DNA of 13,845 nucleotides from the NCBI GenBank assembly GCA_004325065.1, contig PITI01000355.1:1-13845 (forward strand), given 5' to 3'. Made by a program: the position numbers and the translations under genes. This document shows positions 9,010 to 13,845 of this stretch, in pieces. Under the pieces are notes generated by a model. It was given only the letters and a program-made list of their open reading frames with translations, had not been told where the DNA came from and made no database searches. This DNA comes from Hamiltosporidium magnivora (taxonomy: Eukaryota; Microsporidia; Dubosqiidae). Within the stretch, counting starts at the first letter, position 1, and each line of letters begins with the position of its first letter.

Positions 9010-11802
9010 TACATGGGGCAAACATGTGCTAAGAAAATAAATCTAAAAAAATCTATGGTTGAATTAATTTTATTATTGTAAATATTTTATAATAATATAA
9101 ATACGACTAATTCGTGTGGACTTGAATTGGCATTTCTATTTTTCATGAAGGACCAGTGTTTATTACTATAAATCAACCATTTTAAGATTCTAGCTTTCTT
9201 GTAAATACTTGGGCTTATATTTTCAGCATATTTTGTAACAATCTTTATTGAAGACACTGTGTTCTTTTTTTATATTTTTATTATATTTGCATTACCTGAA
9301 GTCTACTTTCGGATATCTAAGGAGATATTGATTCTATTTTCCTTTAATCCATGTATACCCTAAATTTAAATATTTTTAAATTTTTAAAAGACATTAATAC
9401 TATCTGGCTATATTAGGATTTCTAGAGCAGGAGGGGGTATTGGCTTACCTTAACGGTATTTGTTTTTTTAAAGAACATAGAGACTAACTGAATTCGGATG
9501 AGAAACTATGATTATTGGCACAGGATTGACTATATGTAATTCCTCAAACATGATTTCTAAGCATACTATTCATTATTGCAGAATTGATTAATGGTGCAAA
9601 CCGTGAGGTATTTAGAATACTTTCTGCTATAAAAGTGAATCTCCGATCTCAGTTTTCACATTATCAATGAATAACTAACATCGCATACTTAAATTAGAAC
9701 GGTTGCATTATGTTGGATAATCGGGTACAATTTTGATCCAACTATAGTGGAATACTTTTTGTTATGAATACGTTTTTGTTGTAATATATAAACTATGAGG
9801 AAAAAACATGAGTAATGAAATTTACGAATTTTCATGGTAACAAATATAAATGCAAATTCATTAATTTCTTTTGGGATTTGATTTTTAAATTACAATATCT
9901 TTAATTGGGTATATGTTACTCAAAAAAAGCACATAAGTTTACATTTGAAAATGAAATTTCATCATTTAAATGTGTTAGATTCTGCAAAATGAATAAAATA
10001 TTTTAGGCTTTTCACTTAATACGCTATCTTTATCCAAATTTAAAATGTCTATATGTAATATTTAGAATTAATTTGAGATATATTTTAGAAAATACTGCTC
10101 AAAAACTTTAAAATCTTAAGGTTGTTCTAGTAACACAACGCATGTATATTGAGTTGGAATGTATTTATAACGTGTGATGTTATATGTCTTAGGAGTATAA
10201 TGATGGGAAATCGGTTTCTGATAAATGTACTATTAAAAGCTAACAGTATAAATATTTGAATTAATTTAATGGTCTTTTAGCATGTGTGTAAAGTAGTATA
10301 TACTTTATCTAATTGAATCCGAAAATTTTAAAGGGAATATTAAATAAAGGCATTTAAATTTTATAAGCAAAGTCGGTTATATTTTGGATAATAATTGATC
10401 CTTTAATAAAAAATACAATTTCGTTGCTAATGAATTCTAGCCCTGGTTCTAAAAAATACGCGAAACTGGGTTTTCAGAGAAATATTTAATTGAACGGGCT
10501 TAAAAAATATGAAACTTTATTTCCTAAATTGGATATTTGAGGAAGCAACTCATGTAGATAATTCAAATCCGTAAATATTATTTTAATATATATTTAATTG
10601 AGAACGATAAGATAAAGGAAATGGTATGTGTGTAAAAACATTAAAAAGAATCTTGTAAAAAAAGCAAAATTATTTTCTCATTACAAATCGGAATATCTAC
10701 GTTGCAAGAAATCTGTAATATTGATTTCATTTATTAGCCTTTTTAGATAATTCATGAAAAACATGTGTTTTGGGGCAAATAGTTTCAAGGAGAGACTCTT
10801 CAATAATTCTTACTGATTGATTTGTATGTAAAAAATGATTTTATGGAGTTTTACATTTGTTTAAATAACTGAGTTGGTGACCTGTTTGGAAGGCAAAAAA
10901 AAATAAATATCGGTATTTTTGGAATGGTTTCTTATATGAATCATATACATTAAAGCTTCCAAACATCATTTGCAGTTAATTTTGCGTGTAAAACCAGAAG
11001 GCTTCAATAAAGTTTAAAATTCCTTAGAAAATATTTTTTGTATAATTTTTTGCATTTTAGCATTCTTGGGATTTTTATTGCAGAAAATTCTTCGTTGAAT
11101 TCAAAAATACGCAGACCTTTTGAAAAAATCTTTATCAGTTTGTATACTTGAAAAATTAAGGCAGTTTGTTTTATAAAAAAAACATAATCCGCAATTCGCT
11201 GATGAATTAAATTGTGCTTTCATAATAGAAAGTATACTCTATTGCATATATTTTCCGTTTTAAAAGAAAATAGAATTTTTTTTACAATTTACTAACATCA
11301 AATTTTAAGAGACGGGATAAACTGTTTTGATATCATTTTACAAGCCATCTGTAAATTTACAATGCGCAATGTGTAAAAACTTTCAGCAATTTATTATTCA
11401 AAAATGAAATGGTCGTGAAAGTTTATGTTTGAAAGGTGACTAAGAAACATGTTTTTTAATTGAACAAATTTCCAATTTTATTCCTAGAAACAACGGATCT
11501 TAAAACAGATATACAATTTGTATTATGATTACTATAGATCTTTTTTGCTCTTATGGACAAAAAAATAGAATGAAAATCAATATATTACAGATTCCGATTT
11601 AAATAAAGTTTATGAAAAAATCGAGTTCAGAAACTTTAAGCTAAATGGTTGCTCTGTGATTTTTAAATACAAACGGATTAAAATTAACTAATAATAATTT
11701 TTATTTCAAGGTGGAGTGAGGATAACCATATAAAAAGCCATCTTCTTGGTAATTAGTGTGTAGAAAAGATGTGAAGATTAATGCTGCCATTTTTTTGTGA
11801 TA

Positions 11803-11846
11803 TAACCCACACGGGATCTATAGGCTAACCTCTATAATCCCGGTTA
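11803..11846. repeat. Hairpin with GC-rich stem
   Basis: CGGGAT (11812-11817) pairs with ATCCCG (11837-11842). The stem continues inward with TATA (11819-11822) pairing with TATA (11833-11836) after a one-base bulge, then GG with CC (11823-11824, 11829-11830) around the loop CTAA. Outward, TAAC (11803-11806) can pair with GTTA (11843-11846) after a 5-nt bulge. The G+C of the stem is far above the background. It may be a remnant of a mobile element or a structured RNA segment, and no family was recognised. Confidence 0.5.
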
Positions 11847-13711
11847 CAACTGATTAATATATACAATTAGAAAAATTTTATTTACTCATCTTTGACACCA
11901 AAAGGTACCCGAGAAATGGAAGAACAAGTATATAATATTGCGTATAAATCTATATACTATCAAACTAGAAAAAATTGTGGCTAAATATCATAATTTAATA
12001 ACGACTTTTAGAGATGTTGACTTTTCGAGAATATTCTAATTATCTAATTCATTTCTTTTACTTGATATTCTAGATTCTTTTAATGAATATAATTTGTCTT
12101 TCTAAAAAAAGATCTAGTCAGGCTTTCCTGAAATCTGTAATAGTAATTTATTTTAAGATGCATTTCAAAAAAAAGAAAATTGCATATTTAATATTGGTAT
12201 TGAAACAATAGAGGTTAGTCATTTATGAGTAATTGCAATAAAGCAATTCAAATTAATCCGAAAAGTTGTTTATTTAATGTTTCGTTTTATAATTTTTATT
12301 GAAGAAAACCTTTTAATTATTTATCAATATATTATAAGGAATCTATTGTTGTATGGGGTATATTCATCATAAAGTGGAATATTTCACGATGTTTTGTGAT
12401 TTTCATTGAAATTTAATTCTGCTTTCAGAAATAACTTCAAACGTCCTTTTAAAAAATATCCTATCTTCTTATGAATTGGGATATTTTATACTACTTCATT
12501 ACATTAATGAGTTTCTGTATTTTACACCAATAGCTGCTCTCTAGCAGGACATCGGTATTCAAGAATTCCTACATCTCGGTGTTTTTCATCTAAAAAGTGG
12601 GTAGAATTCGTTTGATTGCCAAGTCAGTTGCGCATAAGTTATTTCTATTTCGCTGGTGCATGTAGTGCAGGTCAAAAACAAAATTGATTTCCTGAGACCG
12701 GAATCATTTTATCAAATTTACACTTTTTTAACAGAATAGACTTCTGGATAAGATATATTGGAGACTTAAATATGATCAGTCTACTTTCGAATATAATACT
12801 TGGAAATAAACTTTCTAATTTGCTTTCCATATTTTTTGGTTATGTTTTCTATGTCTATATGACATTAATTCTTCTAAAATTATTTATCGAATTAATCTTT
12901 CATACTTATGCGTTGCAATTTCTTTAAGTATAATCATATTTTAAAAGCTTGTTATATAACAAAACAAAAACTAAGGTTTATACAATATTTTATCATTTGT
13001 TGATGAATGTCATTTTATAAATATTTACGAATAACCGAAAATATAATAGGTTTCAACCTTTTAAAAATTGGAACGATGGTATATTCCTAATTTCACCTAA
13101 TAATAAACAAGAGATGGTTTTGAGTGTTTTTGTTTTCCTTTACCATAAATTTTACTCAAAAGTATATTAAACATCGGAAAATATATTTTTTAGGTTAAAA
13201 AAAAATGCTTCGAAAGTTAATTTTAGCCTTCGAACTATTAATATTTTGATCAATAGATTTTTGGTATAAGTAACGTTTATGAAAATAAAAAAATTTCTTT
13301 TTAACACCGATTTATAATATTTCAAAACTAAACCTGAATTTTAATTAATTATAATTCTACTTTGAATAAAGCTCTGTTACATCTTGGGTTATAACAAATT
13401 CAAGAGAACCCGGTCGAGTGAAATAATTCATCATGCGAGAATTTCCAGTTTATAAATGAAATAAATTTGTTTAAGATTTCAAAGCTAAAGAAATCACCTT
13501 TGTTTTCTGTAAAAATATTCACCTTTCTTTATAAAAGCCTAAATCCGCCCAGTATGGCCATATTATATAGGTAATTAGTTGAATGGTGTATTTATTACAG
13601 TTTCTTGATTTTTTTCATGAAAAAAAAACTTTCTGGGCTTTATTTCTATTGAAACTATGTAAATAAATTTATGCAATAGTAAACTCTTTAATATAAAAAT
13701 AATTTATAAGG

Positions 13712-13725
13712 ACCGAGAACTCGGT
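13712..13725. repeat. GC-rich perfect dyad ACCGAG-AA-CTCGGT
   Basis: Two 6-bp half-sites with a 2-nt centre form a perfect 14-bp dyad in otherwise very AT-rich sequence, followed by a run of A. The spacer is too short for a comfortable hairpin loop, so a dimeric protein-binding site is a better structural reading than a terminator. No factor can be named. Confidence 0.45.
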
Positions 13726-13845
13726 AAAAAAAATATTGTCATTATATTTTTTTTCCTCTAAATAAATGCGAGTATTCTTACAAAATATTAAAAAGGCTTA
13801 ATAAAAAATGTATTTATAAAATTATTATATTTAAATTTGTTATTA

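Larger units (their letters stand above)
8284..13845. other. AT-rich non-coding stretch, no gene seen
   Basis: Background composition continues to the window end, with stops frequent in every frame. A few short GC-richer patches were read in frame: 9400-9480 with a G-rich AGGAGGGGG run, and 12500-12720. Each gives only about 25-33 codons between stops and no recognisable peptide. No tRNA, rRNA or tandem array was recognised. Hairpin-forming repeats at 8656-8723, 8946-9009, 11803-11846 and 13712-13725 are listed separately. A further 7-bp hairpin with a 17-nt loop lies at 9712-9742 (GTTGGAT/ATCCAAC). Confidence 0.75.

Noticed and set aside
7669..9156. The word AGGACCAGT occurs near 7669 and again near 9148
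   Set aside because: It is fairly GC-rich, so its recurrence is mildly surprising. The similarity stops at the word itself, and the second copy lacks the GC-rich surroundings of the retroelement block.
9712..9742. GTTGGAT/ATCCAAC hairpin
   Set aside because: It has perfect 7-bp arms but a 17-nt loop, no flanking structure and no sign of an element or a terminator.
12500..12720. Slightly GC-richer patch that looked exon-like
   Set aside because: The longest stop-free frame read there is about 33 codons, with no recognisable peptide and no convincing splice-site arrangement.
1..13845. tRNA or rRNA genes
   Set aside because: No T-loop-like word (GGTTCRANYCC type) with matching acceptor arms was seen, and there is no block resembling conserved rRNA. 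Words such as GTCGAACCCT near 951 lack the rest of a cloverleaf.
1..13845. CRISPR array, prophage, operon or other prokaryotic system
   Set aside because: There are no regularly spaced direct repeats, no dense coding and no run of co-directional genes. The lack of coding over almost 14 kb argues against a bacterial or phage source.

Overview
This is very AT-rich DNA, about 22-25% G+C by hand count of sample lines. I find no convincing protein-coding gene, rRNA, tRNA, CRISPR array or bacterial-style operon. The composition, the lack of long reading frames on either strand, and one GC-rich block resembling dispersed arthropod retroelements suggest intergenic or long-intron DNA from a small-genome or AT-rich invertebrate, most likely an arthropod. 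The arthropod assignment is inference from memory of repeat motifs and was not tested by any search.

Layout. Positions 1 to about 3968 are AT-rich and unannotatable, with a few simple repeats and small palindromes. Positions 3969-4193 form a modest GC island (about 35%) with a 75-codon stop-free frame (61 codons from its first ATG); it may be a coding relic or a terminal exon, but the support is weak. Positions 4194-7502 are AT-rich again, with some inverted repeats and a possible pair of decayed dispersed repeats.

The two best-supported features lie close together. At 7503-7747 is a GC-rich block (45-50% in its outer parts). Read on the minus strand it looks like the 3' end of a non-LTR retroelement (LINE or SINE) with a short (GAAT)n tail and an imperfect candidate target-site duplication. 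At about 8103-8283 is a fold-back element of roughly 180 bp. It has short terminal inverted repeats (TTGACAGT/ACTGTCAA), a 30-bp internal inverted repeat with 28 of 30 positions paired, and several nested palindromes. It is best read as a miniature non-autonomous DNA transposon (MITE).

Positions 8284-13845 are AT-rich without recognisable genes. They hold a 15-bp inverted repeat at 8656-8723, a GC-rich-stemmed hairpin at 11803-11846 and a GC-rich dyad at 13712-13725.

No set of genes works together here. I found no evidence for an undescribed gene system. The items most worth checking are the fold-back element and the retroelement fragment, because each could be tested quickly as a member of a dispersed family.
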